Part shown: one piece after another, positions 16,922 to 24,687 of the stretch | How the letters are laid out: every line of letters starts with the position of its first letter | Position numbering within the stretch: the stretch's first letter is position 1 | Virus record (IMG/VR): IMGVR_UViG_3300044611_002232 | Location: 1-47,383 of that record | Strand: one strand, 5' to 3' | Length of the DNA: 47,383 nt | Source: a virus | Notes under the pieces: model-generated | What the model saw: only the letters and a program-made list of their open reading frames with translations | What the model was told of the DNA's origin: nothing | Database searches by the model: none | Program-made: the position numbers and the translations under genes

Positions 16922-17126
16922 CTTTTTTTCTCCAAGGTAACGGAACTATATTATCTATAGTGTCAACTACTTTTTTAAGAGGTTTAGGACGATGAGGCTT
17001 ATTTACAGGAAGATTATCAATTTTAGGTTTTGGAGATAGCTTGATTATTAAATTAACCAAACGCTCAAGAACACTAATGATTAGATTAACTAAACCGCGT
17101 ATTTGTAAACGCTCTCTAAGATTCAT
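16914..17126 (-). CDS. Small basic amphipathic protein
   Basis: A 70-aa protein with an N-terminal amphipathic/hydrophobic helix (residues 7-30, LQIRGLVNLIISVLERLVNL) and a proline- and lysine-rich tail. It may associate with membranes. The ATG at 17126 has AGGAG upstream and a GGTGTATATAAT element 36 bases upstream. Function unknown. Confidence 0.5.
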   Translation of the reverse strand: MNLRERLQIRGLVNLIISVLERLVNLIIKLSPKPKIDNLPVNKPHRPKPLKKVVDTIDNIVPLPWRKKDE

Positions 17127-17180
17127 AAAAATACTCCTAATGGGTATAATATTATATACACCATTAACATAATTTAAGAA
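17127..17180 (-). promoter_or_regulatory. GGTGTAT-type leader before the 70-aa gene
   Basis: The gap downstream of the cysteine peptidase contains, leftward, GGTGTATATAATATTATACC (from 17162) and TAGGAG before the ATG. The TATAAT-like core makes it a candidate promoter for the following membrane-protein genes. Confidence 0.4.
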
Positions 17181-18107
17181 TTATAGATAAGAGTCAAATC
17201 CGTAATCTGGTAGTTTTTGCACAGGAAAGCCGTCGAAGTTGCTAAAAGCGTAAGCCCCGTTTTGAGATAACATACCCTTGGCAACATCTGCTTTGATTAA
17301 AAAAGACCCTTCTGGAATAGGACCCCAATCAGGATGTCCTCCATCGTTCCATTTACCCCAGCTGTTTTGAATTAAAAACACCGGCTCACTACCAGTATCA
17401 TCACAAGCTATCCATGCCATAGCATGAGCCCAGCTACCGCTTACTTTCGCGAATCCCTTCTTGTCTCTGGTGCCACTAAAGCCATAACTGGAGCATACGC
17501 TAATACCATAACCATTGGTTAATGCGTCTCTAGCTTCTTCTACGGTTCTAACGAGAGATACTGTTTTAATTTGATGGTCATTAGCAAGATCTAGTACAGG
17601 ATCGGGTAGGCCTCTACCTCCCCAATTGGCTCCTAACATACCTTGGTACTTAGATAGGTCTACAACCCCTTTATAGTTTTGACGGACTAATATGCCTCCG
17701 TATTTACTCACAAATTCTGCAGCTCTAGCGCAGCTCATTCCTTGGCCACCGTGTCCTCTGGCTCCATAAATACCTTCTGTAGCACCTCTAGCTATCCAGC
17801 TCTCTCTGTCTGAATGAACGTCTATTTCTACCGCTCTGCTAACATCACAAGCGTTTCGTGTTGCATGTGATACGCAATCTCCTGTAACTTGTCTTTCGTT
17901 ATAAGGGTTTTTATCAAACTTTAACACGCTTTTATAAGGTGTTGACAATTGTCCTTTACCAGAGTTTTTAATTTTTTTACTAGCATCTCCAAACAATGGA
18001 TATTTGGAGTTTTCCATCAGGTGATCAAAAATATGAGGCTCCCAAAGGCAACCGCTGTAGCCTTGTCTATAATTATCATATAGTTCTTTAGGAGTAAAGC
18101 GTGGCAT
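17181..18107 (-). CDS. Papain-like (C1 family) cysteine peptidase
   Basis: A complete papain-fold catalytic set is visible: the nucleophile C78 in TGDCVSHA, H228 in GSWAHAMAW, and N248 in LIQNSWGKW. The chain of 308 aa has no signal peptide and no obvious propeptide, so it is probably cytoplasmic or virion-associated. Roles in phages could be virion-protein maturation, entry, or cleavage of host proteins. It overlaps the preceding gene by one base (TAATG) and lies within a cluster of membrane-anchored proteins, which may be its partners. Confidence 0.85.
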   Translation of the reverse strand: MPRFTPKELYDNYRQGYSGCLWEPHIFDHLMENSKYPLFGDASKKIKNSGKGQLSTPYKSVLKFDKNPYNERQVTGDCVSHATRNACDVSRAVEIDVHSDRESWIARGATEGIYGARGHGGQGMSCARAAEFVSKYGGILVRQNYKGVVDLSKYQGMLGANWGGRGLPDPVLDLANDHQIKTVSLVRTVEEARDALTNGYGISVCSSYGFSGTRDKKGFAKVSGSWAHAMAWIACDDTGSEPVFLIQNSWGKWNDGGHPDWGPIPEGSFLIKADVAKGMLSQNGAYAFSNFDGFPVQKLPDYGFDSYL

Positions 18108-18598
18108 TATTTACTTCCCTCATTATATGCCCAAGCCAAAGCATTAAAACCTTCGACAGCCTTGGGTCTTAATTCTTTAGACAAAGCTATATTATCATCG
18201 CCAATAGCTGCTATAACAACATCTTGACTTTCTTTGCTGAGACCCTTATACTTATTTTTCATATCTAGTCTTAGCATAGGACCAGCAATACTATTAGCTT
18301 GACGAATTTCATCGGTATTTTTGACCACTTCATTTTCGCCATCTAATTCTACTAAACGCCCCAAATCAAGCATTAAGTCTCGTAATCTCTTAAAATCGTT
18401 TTTAGATCCAGAATAAGACTTTACTAATGCTACAACTTCTTCTGCTTCTTTTTTAACATTAGGATCAACAGGCTCTGACAACTCCATTACGTCTACTGTT
18501 TGAGGAACACTTGGAAGTATATTTGTCAGATTGGCTCTGGTTAGACCTACCAAAATCAATAAGGCTCCCACAACTAATACTAATGTTTTATTATTCAT
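18107..18598 (-). CDS. Membrane-anchored helical protein
   Basis: A 163-aa protein with one N-terminal membrane anchor (TLVLVVGALLILVGLTRA) and a mostly helical soluble domain of about 130 residues. The start at 18598 (MNNKTLV) overlaps the preceding stop as ATGA; the frame extends to 18625 but the earlier part is inside the neighbour. The family is not recognised. The anchor-plus-helix form is shared with the next upstream gene. Confidence 0.55.
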   Translation of the reverse strand: MNNKTLVLVVGALLILVGLTRANLTNILPSVPQTVDVMELSEPVDPNVKKEAEEVVALVKSYSGSKNDFKRLRDLMLDLGRLVELDGENEVVKNTDEIRQANSIAGPMLRLDMKNKYKGLSKESQDVVIAAIGDDNIALSKELRPKAVEGFNALAWAYNEGSK

Positions 18599-18999
18599 AG
18601 TACAATATCCTTTTTGTCGGCGCATACTGTTGGACTAAGATAAGGAAACATTTGATCAGCAACTTTAACAGCTTCCGCACACCCGCTTTGTACAGCCAGA
18701 TCTCTTGTTTGTTTCCAGCTTACCACAAGTCTAAAGAATAAATCTTCAGTATCTTGTGTAGTTGTTGAGTTTACTGCTGGTTTTGATACGACCGGCAATA
18801 CTGGAACATCAACCACGTTTTTCTTACTGCTACCAAGAAGAGTTTTAACTTTTTCCATCAGACTCAAAACTAGAGTTTGTACTGGACTAAGCTTATCTTT
18901 GAATAAAACCCATAATACTAATCCAACTCCAGCATATAGGGCCAAGTCTGTAGTAGTTAATTTACTAGCAAATTGATCAAAGCTTTCTGTAAAATTCAT
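18595..18999 (-). CDS. Membrane-anchored protein of unknown function
   Basis: A 134-aa protein with a membrane helix near residues 18-33 (LALYAGVGLVLWVLF), an amphipathic stretch after it, and a C-terminal helix containing two cysteines (C108, C127). AGAGG precedes the ATG at 18999. It is translationally coupled to the following anchored protein. Function unknown. Confidence 0.5.
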   Translation of the reverse strand: MNFTESFDQFASKLTTTDLALYAGVGLVLWVLFKDKLSPVQTLVLSLMEKVKTLLGSSKKNVVDVPVLPVVSKPAVNSTTTQDTEDLFFRLVVSWKQTRDLAVQSGCAEAVKVADQMFPYLSPTVCADKKDIVL

Positions 19000-19018
19000 T
19001 TTATTTTCCTCTTATTTA

Positions 19019-19456
19019 TTATCTATCTGAAACTTTGGGCTTAGCGTCCATAAAAGTATTGACTTTTACACTGGGGTCAACAAATACGCCGGTATTTCTA
19101 AAAGTAGTTACCATAGCATCAATTGTTGAACTAACAAGTATCATCAAGAAACTTTTCACGTACTTATGTATAATAGGCTCAACTAGATTAGGAACAAAGG
19201 GAATATCTACAATTATGAAAACACTATCATAAAACTTACTTAACAATTCCATAGCAATAACTTTTTTATCTTTTCCAGCTAAATCTGTTGCTGTATTTTC
19301 TATTACCTGAATAGTACTGGCTACTGCTAATTGTAGTATTTTCCAGGCCTGAGCTATTGCTACTGTTTTAACTTCGTTAAGAGATAATTTAGCCTGAATT
19401 ATTAATTTATCAATTTCTGGAGCTATTAGATTTTTGATACTAGATGTTTCTGACAT
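19019..19456 (-). CDS. Hydrophobic helical protein, possible membrane association
   Basis: A 145-aa alanine-, valine- and isoleucine-rich protein, largely helical, with weakly hydrophobic stretches (VAIAQAWKILQLAVASTI and FLMILVSSTIDAMV) but few strongly hydrophobic runs. It has AAAGGAG before the ATG and a GGTGTATTC element 29 bases upstream. I do not recognise it. It begins the run of anchored proteins leading to the peptidase. Confidence 0.5.
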   Translation of the reverse strand: MSETSSIKNLIAPEIDKLIIQAKLSLNEVKTVAIAQAWKILQLAVASTIQVIENTATDLAGKDKKVIAMELLSKFYDSVFIIVDIPFVPNLVEPIIHKYVKSFLMILVSSTIDAMVTTFRNTGVFVDPSVKVNTFMDAKPKVSDR

Positions 19457-19493
19457 AGTTTTTCTCCTTTATATAAGAATACACCAAAATGGC
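19457..19493 (-). promoter_or_regulatory. GGTGTAT-type leader, TAGGCCAT variant
   Basis: Leftward, TAGGCCATTTTGGTGTATTC is followed by AAAGGAG and the ATG at 19456. The same TAGGCCAT--GGTGTATT pattern occurs before the gene starting at 23253, so this is a candidate phage promoter of a shared class. Confidence 0.4.
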
Positions 19494-19814
19494 CTATTGT
19501 GCTTTGGGGGTTCTTCTTTTTGTTGATCTGGTTTTCTTTTTACGGGCGTTAGCCTTATTGGCTTCTTTTCTTTCGTTCTCGGTGGCTGTGCTCCACCAAG
19601 TTTGTTTAAGATTTGTTCTACCATTGATATATTTAAATAATACTGTTAGCTGTCCGATAATTAGTATCGTAGCTTCTAAACCACGACTGGTTTCTGCTAT
19701 TAAGTCTTCTTTTTGACTATGGTCGTCTAATATTCCTATTAGATATAATCCACTAAATAAAAAACTCACTAGAGTAAACCAAAATTCACTAGTTCTATAT
19801 CCAGGTTTTATCAT
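19494..19814 (-). CDS. Two-helix membrane protein with basic tail
   Basis: A 106-aa protein with two likely membrane helices (residues 11-27, FWFTLVSFLFSGLYLIGIL, and 48-63, ATILIIGQLTVLFKYI) and a strongly basic C-terminus (KKKTRSTKRR). The form is holin-like, but basic tails are common in other small phage membrane proteins as well. AAAGGG precedes the ATG. There is no lysozyme gene in this window to confirm a lysis role. Confidence 0.55.
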   Translation of the reverse strand: MIKPGYRTSEFWFTLVSFLFSGLYLIGILDDHSQKEDLIAETSRGLEATILIIGQLTVLFKYINGRTNLKQTWWSTATENERKEANKANARKKKTRSTKRRTPKAQ

Positions 19815-19869
19815 AAGAGAAACCCTTTAATAAATGTTATATTGTGTTTGAGATAGATTGGCATAGCAT

Positions 19870-20838
19870 TTATACTATTCCAAGGATAGACGAGCCGTTG
19901 ATGCCTTTGTCGTAGGCGGTAATCACATTGCCGGTGATCCCGCGTCGGTTGTAAGACGCGCCGCGAAACGTCGCATCGCCATCGACGGTGCCGCCGTCGT
20001 TGACGTACGAACTGTCGTTGAATGTCGCATTGCCATGAACGCGACCGTAGATACTGTCTGACGGCGTGTAGGCGCCGTTGTACGCAGAATCATTAAACGT
20101 CGCATCGCCGTAGACATCGCCGCCGTTGCGCGAACTGTCGTTGAATGTCGCACCGCCGCTGACGAGGTTAAAATTCTGTGAGCTGTCGTTAAACGTCGCG
20201 TTGCCGTTGACGGTGCCTGCGTTGATCGAACTGACATTAAACGTCGCGTCTCCGGTGACGCCGCCAAAATTGAGCGAACCGCCATTGAACGTCGCATCGC
20301 CGGTGACTGTGCCGCCGTAGGTGTTCCACGAACTCTCGCTAAACGTCGCATCGCCGCTGACGTGGCCGTAATTGAACGAAACGTCGTTAAACGTCGCATA
20401 GCCGGTGACGGTGGCGTAATTATACGAAGCGTTGAACGTCGCGTTGCCGTTGACGGTGCCGGAGAATTCGTTGAGCGAACCGCCATTAAACGTCGCATCG
20501 CCGTTGACGGTGCCGTGATTGGACGAAACGTCGTTAAACATCGCATCGCCGGTGATGGTGCCGGTGCTGCCGTTTTCCGTACCCATACTGATCACCGCTT
20601 GGCCGGTGACGGTGATTGCGACCAAGAGAGACACAACCACACCGCCGGGCCGGACGAGCGTCAGGTTCACCACAGTTGGCGCACTGCCGCTGTTGCTCCC
20701 CACGCTGGCACTCAAAACGACACTATCGCTGCTCGTCGGCAGAGCAGACGCCTGCGTGGTGAACGTATCGTCAGTCCACCAGTTGCCGAGCGTAGCCCAG
20801 TTGCCATTGACAGCCGCGTTGAAATAGAGCGTTGCCAT
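19870..20838 (-). CDS. GC-rich repeat protein, probable beta-helix surface protein
   Basis: A 322-aa protein. Residues 1-95 form a non-repeated head (GNWATLGNWWTDDTFTT). Residues 96-305 consist of about 12 tandem units of roughly 16 residues beginning G[D/N]ATFN, with S, N, G and V at fixed positions, as expected for a right-handed parallel beta-helix. The base composition is much richer in G and C than the rest of the window, and third positions are mostly G or C, so it looks acquired from a GC-rich organism; yet it has a phage-style TAGGAG ribosome site and sits between tail-like genes. It may be a tail fibre tip or host-surface-binding protein. The reverse strand is open because of the high GC and is not a gene. 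Confidence 0.75.
   Translation of the reverse strand: MATLYFNAAVNGNWATLGNWWTDDTFTTQASALPTSSDSVVLSASVGSNSGSAPTVVNLTLVRPGGVVVSLLVAITVTGQAVISMGTENGSTGTITGDAMFNDVSSNHGTVNGDATFNGGSLNEFSGTVNGNATFNASYNYATVTGYATFNDVSFNYGHVSGDATFSESSWNTYGGTVTGDATFNGGSLNFGGVTGDATFNVSSINAGTVNGNATFNDSSQNFNLVSGGATFNDSSRNGGDVYGDATFNDSAYNGAYTPSDSIYGRVHGNATFNDSSYVNDGGTVDGDATFRGASYNRRGITGNVITAYDKGINGSSILGIV
19923..20790 (-). repeat. Imperfect tandem repeats encoding ATFN units
   Basis: About twelve degenerate repeats of roughly 48 bases carry a recurring core (in + strand order) of cgttaaacgtcgcatcgcc or close variants. They are diverged at synonymous and non-synonymous sites, which indicates an old protein-level repeat rather than a CRISPR or recent microsatellite. 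Confidence 0.8.
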
Positions 20839-20867
20839 TTATTTTCTCCTAAATTTTGTAGTAAGAA

Positions 20868-21179
20868 TTACTTTGTTGGTGGAACCGGTGGTAAAAATAA
20901 GCCTTCAAGACTAGCCTTAACATCAGAGCCAAGTAACTCAAGAACTCTTGCTTCAACTTGGGCCTGAGTATAATCGCCAGCGGCCGTATAAGCATCACCT
21001 TGCCAAAGAACTAGTGGCCTTGGACAAGGACGAATTTGAGCCACAACACTCTTTCTAGTAGCATTATCAATAATCGTAACATCTAATGATGAGAGAGTAA
21101 TGGGTTTTTGAACTCTTACTTCACCATTAGCTCTGGTAATAGTAGGTGGTTGAATAGTAACGGGATTGGGTAAATTCAT
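20868..21179 (-). CDS. Small tail-associated-like protein, unknown function
   Basis: A 103-aa protein starting at the ATG at 21179 (MNLPNPVTIQPPTI); AAGGAG lies 7 bases upstream, whereas the longer frame to 21233 overlaps the neighbouring gene. The predicted chain is beta-rich and proline-rich, with PITLSSLDVTIID and an LVLWQGDAYTAAGDYTQAQ segment. I do not recognise the family. Its location between fibre-like genes suggests a virion accessory protein. Confidence 0.5.
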   Translation of the reverse strand: MNLPNPVTIQPPTITRANGEVRVQKPITLSSLDVTIIDNATRKSVVAQIRPCPRPLVLWQGDAYTAAGDYTQAQVEARVLELLGSDVKASLEGLFLPPVPPTK

Positions 21180-21210
21180 AATTTTCTCCTTTTTAAAATT
21201 GATCGTAATG

Positions 21211-22020
21211 TTAGTAACCGGGAACAAAAGCAATTACATCCCACTTGTCTCGCCCAGCATGATATGTGGCAGCTAAAATGTCCATCTTATTGGGGCTTGT
21301 ACTCCAAGGTAGTGGTGATGATGCTGAACTAGGAATGTTAAATTTGTTGCCCAGAGTGATGGTTCTGCCGCCAGTAGAGTCTTGGGAGATTCTCCAGCGG
21401 AGTGTTTTGCCGTTAACGGGATTGGTGGGATTAGCTAGAGTTGCATTACCAGTTAGGGTTATGTCGAACATGTCTCCATATTTAGCGTCTACATTTATAG
21501 TAGAGTTATAAGCCATCTCCACAGTAACGGGACTTACGCTCATTGGCGAATCAACATAAATCGGGGATGCTGTAACACCATTATCATACGTACTCTTTAG
21601 TCTACCGCCCTGCCAATTTAATTCATAACCAACAGCACAATTAAGACTAATACCGTTTTGTCCACCAGTATTATTATCAAAAGTACCCTTGGCTAAACTA
21701 GTACCATTGTTTAGTAAAATATTACCGGGAATTTGTAGATTGCTATCAGTATTAAAACCCCATTGATTACCGCTTGCGCTAATTGTAACACTGCCATTTT
21801 CATTCGATGAACTAATAGTAGACCCATTAAATACAATATCCCCAGTATTGACTGCGACACCACTACCGCCCCCGTTTCCAAGAAAAGACGATAATGTAGC
21901 TAGTGAAACTTTCTTAGTCGCCGCAGAGCCGCTAGGATCATCCATCATTAGAAAAATATCGTCGGGAGTTAGGTTAACGCCGCTAGCAACAGGAAATTCA
22001 TTTATTCTTTTAATACTCAT
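21211..22020 (-). CDS. Tail fibre or virion surface protein
   Basis: A 269-aa glycine-, serine- and asparagine-rich protein. The N-terminus INEFPVASGVNLTPDDIFLMMDDPSG-ATKKVSLATL is a common adaptor opening of phage fibre and surface proteins. The C-terminal part (residues about 170-269) contains TGNATLANPTNPVNG-TLRWRISQDSTGGRTITLG and ends with LAATYHAGRDKWDVIAF, a fibre-like domain I recall from phage receptor-binding proteins. It is directly downstream of a 75-aa gene (gap 0) and upstream of the other surface genes. Confidence 0.75.
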   Translation of the reverse strand: MSIKRINEFPVASGVNLTPDDIFLMMDDPSGSAATKKVSLATLSSFLGNGGGSGVAVNTGDIVFNGSTISSSNENGSVTISASGNQWGFNTDSNLQIPGNILLNNGTSLAKGTFDNNTGGQNGISLNCAVGYELNWQGGRLKSTYDNGVTASPIYVDSPMSVSPVTVEMAYNSTINVDAKYGDMFDITLTGNATLANPTNPVNGKTLRWRISQDSTGGRTITLGNKFNIPSSASSPLPWSTSPNKMDILAATYHAGRDKWDVIAFVPGY

Positions 22021-22248
22021 TTAACCACCTATTATTGTTTGGCCACCAGCTAATTGTACAAATATGCCGTTGTAGAATCTATTACCAAATTTTTGTTGAA
22101 CGTTTTCGATAGTTAAATCACCAGGAAAATTAGGTCTAATAACCCTAGTGGATGATTTGCCTGTTGGCAAAGTGGAACATACTGCAGTCTTATTATTTAT
22201 GCCTTTAGTATTATCTATTCTTACTATGTCTGTGTATGGTCTTGACAT
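22021..22248 (-). CDS. Small protein upstream of fibre gene
   Basis: A 75-aa protein that ends next to the fibre gene. It starts MSRPYTDIVRIDN and carries a mid segment RVIRPNFPGDLTIENVQQKFGNRF, with a glycine-rich C-terminus. No family is recognised. The tight junction suggests a virion partner of the fibre. Confidence 0.5.
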   Translation of the reverse strand: MSRPYTDIVRIDNTKGINNKTAVCSTLPTGKSSTRVIRPNFPGDLTIENVQQKFGNRFYNGIFVQLAGGQTIIGG

Positions 22249-22277
22249 GTTTAGCCTTTCTATATATAGTATATGTT

Positions 22278-22598
22278 TTAATTTCTTTCTATTCTATCTT
22301 CTAGAGCTTCTAGAGTCTTGCCCAGTGTTGCTATTTGTATTTTAAGCTCATTCATAACTTCTGTGTTGCGCTGTAAGGCCATAGCAAAAGCTGCTTGGCT
22401 TTCTTTATTATTGGCTAATCTTTCCATAATAAATTGTCTATCATGAGCATACGGACTTTGAGTTTCTATCATATGCGCCACATCCGCTTTGGTCGCCATA
22501 TTTCTGCCTATCGTCACCCAAAATCCCAACATAGTTACTATTATGCCTATTGCTGTTGTGGCTAGATTTTCCCAGAAATGAATAATAGTTTCGCTCAT
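22278..22598 (-). CDS. Membrane protein with C-terminal coiled coil, holin- or spanin-like
   Basis: A 106-aa protein with one membrane helix (TTAIGIIVTMLGFWVTIG, residues 14-31) followed by a long helix from about residue 55 to 104, heptad-like and charged at the end (ELKIQIATLGKTLEALEDR). This topology occurs in holin-like and inner-membrane spanin-like proteins, but no endolysin is adjacent, so the role is unproven. Confidence 0.5.
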   Translation of the reverse strand: MSETIIHFWENLATTAIGIIVTMLGFWVTIGRNMATKADVAHMIETQSPYAHDRQFIMERLANNKESQAAFAMALQRNTEVMNELKIQIATLGKTLEALEDRIERN

Positions 22599-22655
22599 AA
22601 TGCGTCCTATTTAATAAAAGAAATAAAATATAAAAGAAATCAAAAGTATATACAC

Positions 22656-22695
22656 TAAAAACAAAGAGCTAACAGCATTTACGCTATTAGCTCTT
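22656..22695 (-). terminator. Rho-independent terminator after 22723-23253
   Basis: On the - strand AAGAGCTAA and TTAGCTCTT form a 9-bp stem (extended by AG/CT past one mismatch) around an 8-base loop, at 22695-22664. It is followed by TGTTTTTAG, a T-rich tract. It lies 30 bases beyond the stop of the 176-aa gene and is the clearest terminator in the window. Confidence 0.8.
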
Positions 22696-22722
22696 CGTAT
22701 TATGAAATTATTAATATTTTAC

Positions 22723-23253
22723 TTAGCCGTTTTTCTGCTTGTAGTCGGCCATGACCGGAACCTTGGCGCCAGTTCTGTATACTAGCTCACCAGGAACCTG
22801 TCTGGTTGGATTAGCTGCTTGGTCCTTGTAGACACCGCCAGCCACAACCATAGCATCATCAACTGAAACTTGTGGATAACCAGCTTCGAACTTACCGGTA
22901 TAAACATTATACTTACCGGCTCTATAAGCTGTGGAAGTAAGAGTTGTTCTTACGGCTTCCATTCTAGCTATGCTTCTTCTACGAGCAGGATCAGCAGCAC
23001 CACTAATAAGCGAGGTGTTTGAAACAGCAGCTAATGTAGAAGTTACTCTTTTCGCTACTGGTCTTTTATTGTTATACGCAAAAACACCACCAACTAAAGC
23101 AGCATCTGTTTCTGTTCCGTCTACAACCGTTGAGCCATATACGGTCAAAGAAGAGCCGAGACCAACAGAAGATAGTACTCCATTAGACACATTGATAGAC
23201 GATCCGCCGTTATTTTTGACAGGTAAAGAGTTTTTGGACTTTGTTGTTGACAT
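22723..23253 (-). CDS. Possible abundant virion protein in its own transcription unit
   Basis: A 176-aa protein rich in G, S, T, V and A, with no membrane helix and no known domain (starts MSTTKSKNSLPVKNNGGSS; a basic patch RRRSIARM near residue 92). It has a good ribosome binding site (CGGAG 8 bases before the ATG), a promoter-like GGGTGTATTTA element 48 bases upstream, and a strong terminator downstream. Such isolation suggests high expression, as for a structural or DNA-binding virion protein. The identity is inference. Confidence 0.55.
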   Translation of the reverse strand: MSTTKSKNSLPVKNNGGSSINVSNGVLSSVGLGSSLTVYGSTVVDGTETDAALVGGVFAYNNKRPVAKRVTSTLAAVSNTSLISGAADPARRRSIARMEAVRTTLTSTAYRAGKYNVYTGKFEAGYPQVSVDDAMVVAGGVYKDQAANPTRQVPGELVYRTGAKVPVMADYKQKNG

Positions 23254-23344
23254 CTTATTTCTCCGTTTATTTTTATTGATAGCGCTACCTATAAGGGTAA
23301 ATACACCCTATGGCCTAAATTACTAGTATTTTTTTTGATAACTA
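23254..23344 (-). promoter_or_regulatory. Leader with TAGGCCAT--GGTGTATT element
   Basis: The 91-base gap before 22723-23253 includes, leftward, TAGGCCATAGGGTGTATTTA (23319-23300), followed by ACCCTTAT (a weak stem with ATAGGGT) and CGGAGAAATAAG before the ATG. The first part matches the leader at 19456. Confidence 0.4.
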
Positions 23345-24007
23345 TTATTCTGTATATTTATTTTCATTCAATATACCAATACTATTAAGATAGTGCAGCC
23401 TAAGGCCATATAAGCCGGAGTTTCTAACTAAATTAGCGTGTTTACTACTATATATATTCCCGTTGCATATAGTACGTATACCTGTCTTTGTATGTAAATA
23501 GTTACAAGCTATTAAATTATCATTTATGTCATCTATCATAAAACCGGACGCAGGAATAATAGTATTTATGCCTAAATCTACAAAAATAGCGCATACTTTA
23601 GCTAAAATCTCATGACTAAACACCCTATATTCTAAAATATACCTAAGATTGATATTATTCTCTTTGCAAATTTCTAAATTAGACCTAATATCTTCTCTAA
23701 GTTTATCATATTTTCTATTACTTAAAATTTTTGTTGGAATAAAAAGATCAATTGTATTTATTTTAGATTTACAAGCTTGCGATACCATAAAATTTCTGGT
23801 TTTTGTATCAGATAGACCGTATGGTAGGTCTAATGGAACAGAAATATTTATTAGTTCTGGATTAGATACAGCGCTTTTAGCAGTATTAACACTGTATGGT
23901 AAAACGCCGATATTGGTGACGCCCATTTTGTAGGCGACTGCTATATTTTTTTGAGTCTCTATTTCGTTTAACGAATAATCATAGCAGACATATTCTATGT
24001 GTGTCAT
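23345..24007 (-). CDS. DeoC-like TIM-barrel protein without catalytic lysine
   Basis: The chain resembles deoxyribose-phosphate aldolase (DeoC): SVPLDLPYGLSDTKT (residues 56-70), NTIDLFIPTKIL with D87, LREDIRSN-LEIC, LRYILEYRVF, and NTIIPASGFM. In DeoC the last block carries the Schiff-base lysine; here I151 occupies the place, and the second lysine is replaced by R178. A retained D87 suggests the fold is kept but not the classical retro-aldol chemistry. The start overlaps the ClpP stop as ATGA, so the two are probably made together. It may be a ligand-binding or altered-activity protein. Confidence 0.6.
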   Translation of the reverse strand: MTHIEYVCYDYSLNEIETQKNIAVAYKMGVTNIGVLPYSVNTAKSAVSNPELINISVPLDLPYGLSDTKTRNFMVSQACKSKINTIDLFIPTKILSNRKYDKLREDIRSNLEICKENNINLRYILEYRVFSHEILAKVCAIFVDLGINTIIPASGFMIDDINDNLIACNYLHTKTGIRTICNGNIYSSKHANLVRNSGLYGLRLHYLNSIGILNENKYTE

Positions 24008-24687
24008 TTCTTGGTAGATGATTTAAGATGATTGATACTAGGATATTTTTTACTACCGAGTATTCCATCAGCGAAACCATAATAAACGGCTTCTTCTGCT
24101 GTTAGAATCCAATCACATTTGTTAGCAATTTGAGAAGTGATGTGTTTTCTAGCCATCATTCTTTTCCAATTCTTTTCTTTTGCAATCATACCATTCATAC
24201 ACCGGTCGGTAAATATATCTATCATCTTATCGCATTCTTCTTCGTTCCACTTAATGGAACTAGCGGCCGCTTTGCTGTGTTCTCCGTCAATACTTAAAAA
24301 TCCATAATGAATCATTAGATTAGTATTCGGCATCAAAATTCTAAGATGCGCCGATTGCAGCAACACACTACTTGAGGATTCGGCTTTAGCATAGGCCAGT
24401 ATAGTAACTTTAGCTGTAGAACTCTTAATAGCATCAAACATTCCTAGACAGTCTTGCCATTCTCCGCCAGGCATATGCATATGTACTAAAATTGGGTCAT
24501 TAGAAATCAAATTTAGATATCTCAGATTTTTTTCAAACACAACAGCTGACTTAAAATCTATACCCGGTTCTTCATCCGAATCTGATAAATAAGAGTGTAA
24601 ATATATTTCTCTATTTGGTACATCTATACCAAAATTATGGATGCTAGTTAAATCATCTGTCTCTAATGAGTTGTCTTTTTTAATCAT
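24004..24687 (-). CDS. ClpP-like serine protease (S14)
   Basis: A ClpP-fold protease with all three catalytic residues placed as in the family: S104 in AYAKAESSSS, H127 in MIHYG, and D192 in KCDWILTAEEA. The MPGGE and AEEAVYYGFADG motifs are also typical. At 227 aa it is slightly longer than bacterial ClpP (about 200). No ClpX/A unfoldase is nearby; in phages such proteins often act as prohead or head-maturation proteases. It is translationally coupled to the DeoC-like protein. Confidence 0.85.
   Translation of the reverse strand: MIKKDNSLETDDLTSIHNFGIDVPNREIYLHSYLSDSDEEPGIDFKSAVVFEKNLRYLNLISNDPILVHMHMPGGEWQDCLGMFDAIKSSTAKVTILAYAKAESSSSVLLQSAHLRILMPNTNLMIHYGFLSIDGEHSKAAASSIKWNEEECDKMIDIFTDRCMNGMIAKEKNWKRMMARKHITSQIANKCDWILTAEEAVYYGFADGILGSKKYPSINHLKSSTKK

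Noticed and set aside
19923-20790. CRISPR-like array
   Set aside because: Repeats are degenerate, lack unique spacers, and encode a protein; no cas genes are nearby.
19923-20967. Long open frames in other frames or on the opposite strand over the GC-rich gene
   Set aside because: They follow from high GC and repeat structure, are arginine/threonine-rich, and have no ribosome sites; only the leftward ATFN frame has a domain pattern.
24196-24203. Additional GGTGTAT site inside the ClpP gene
   Set aside because: It is internal to coding sequence and far from the next start; likely chance.
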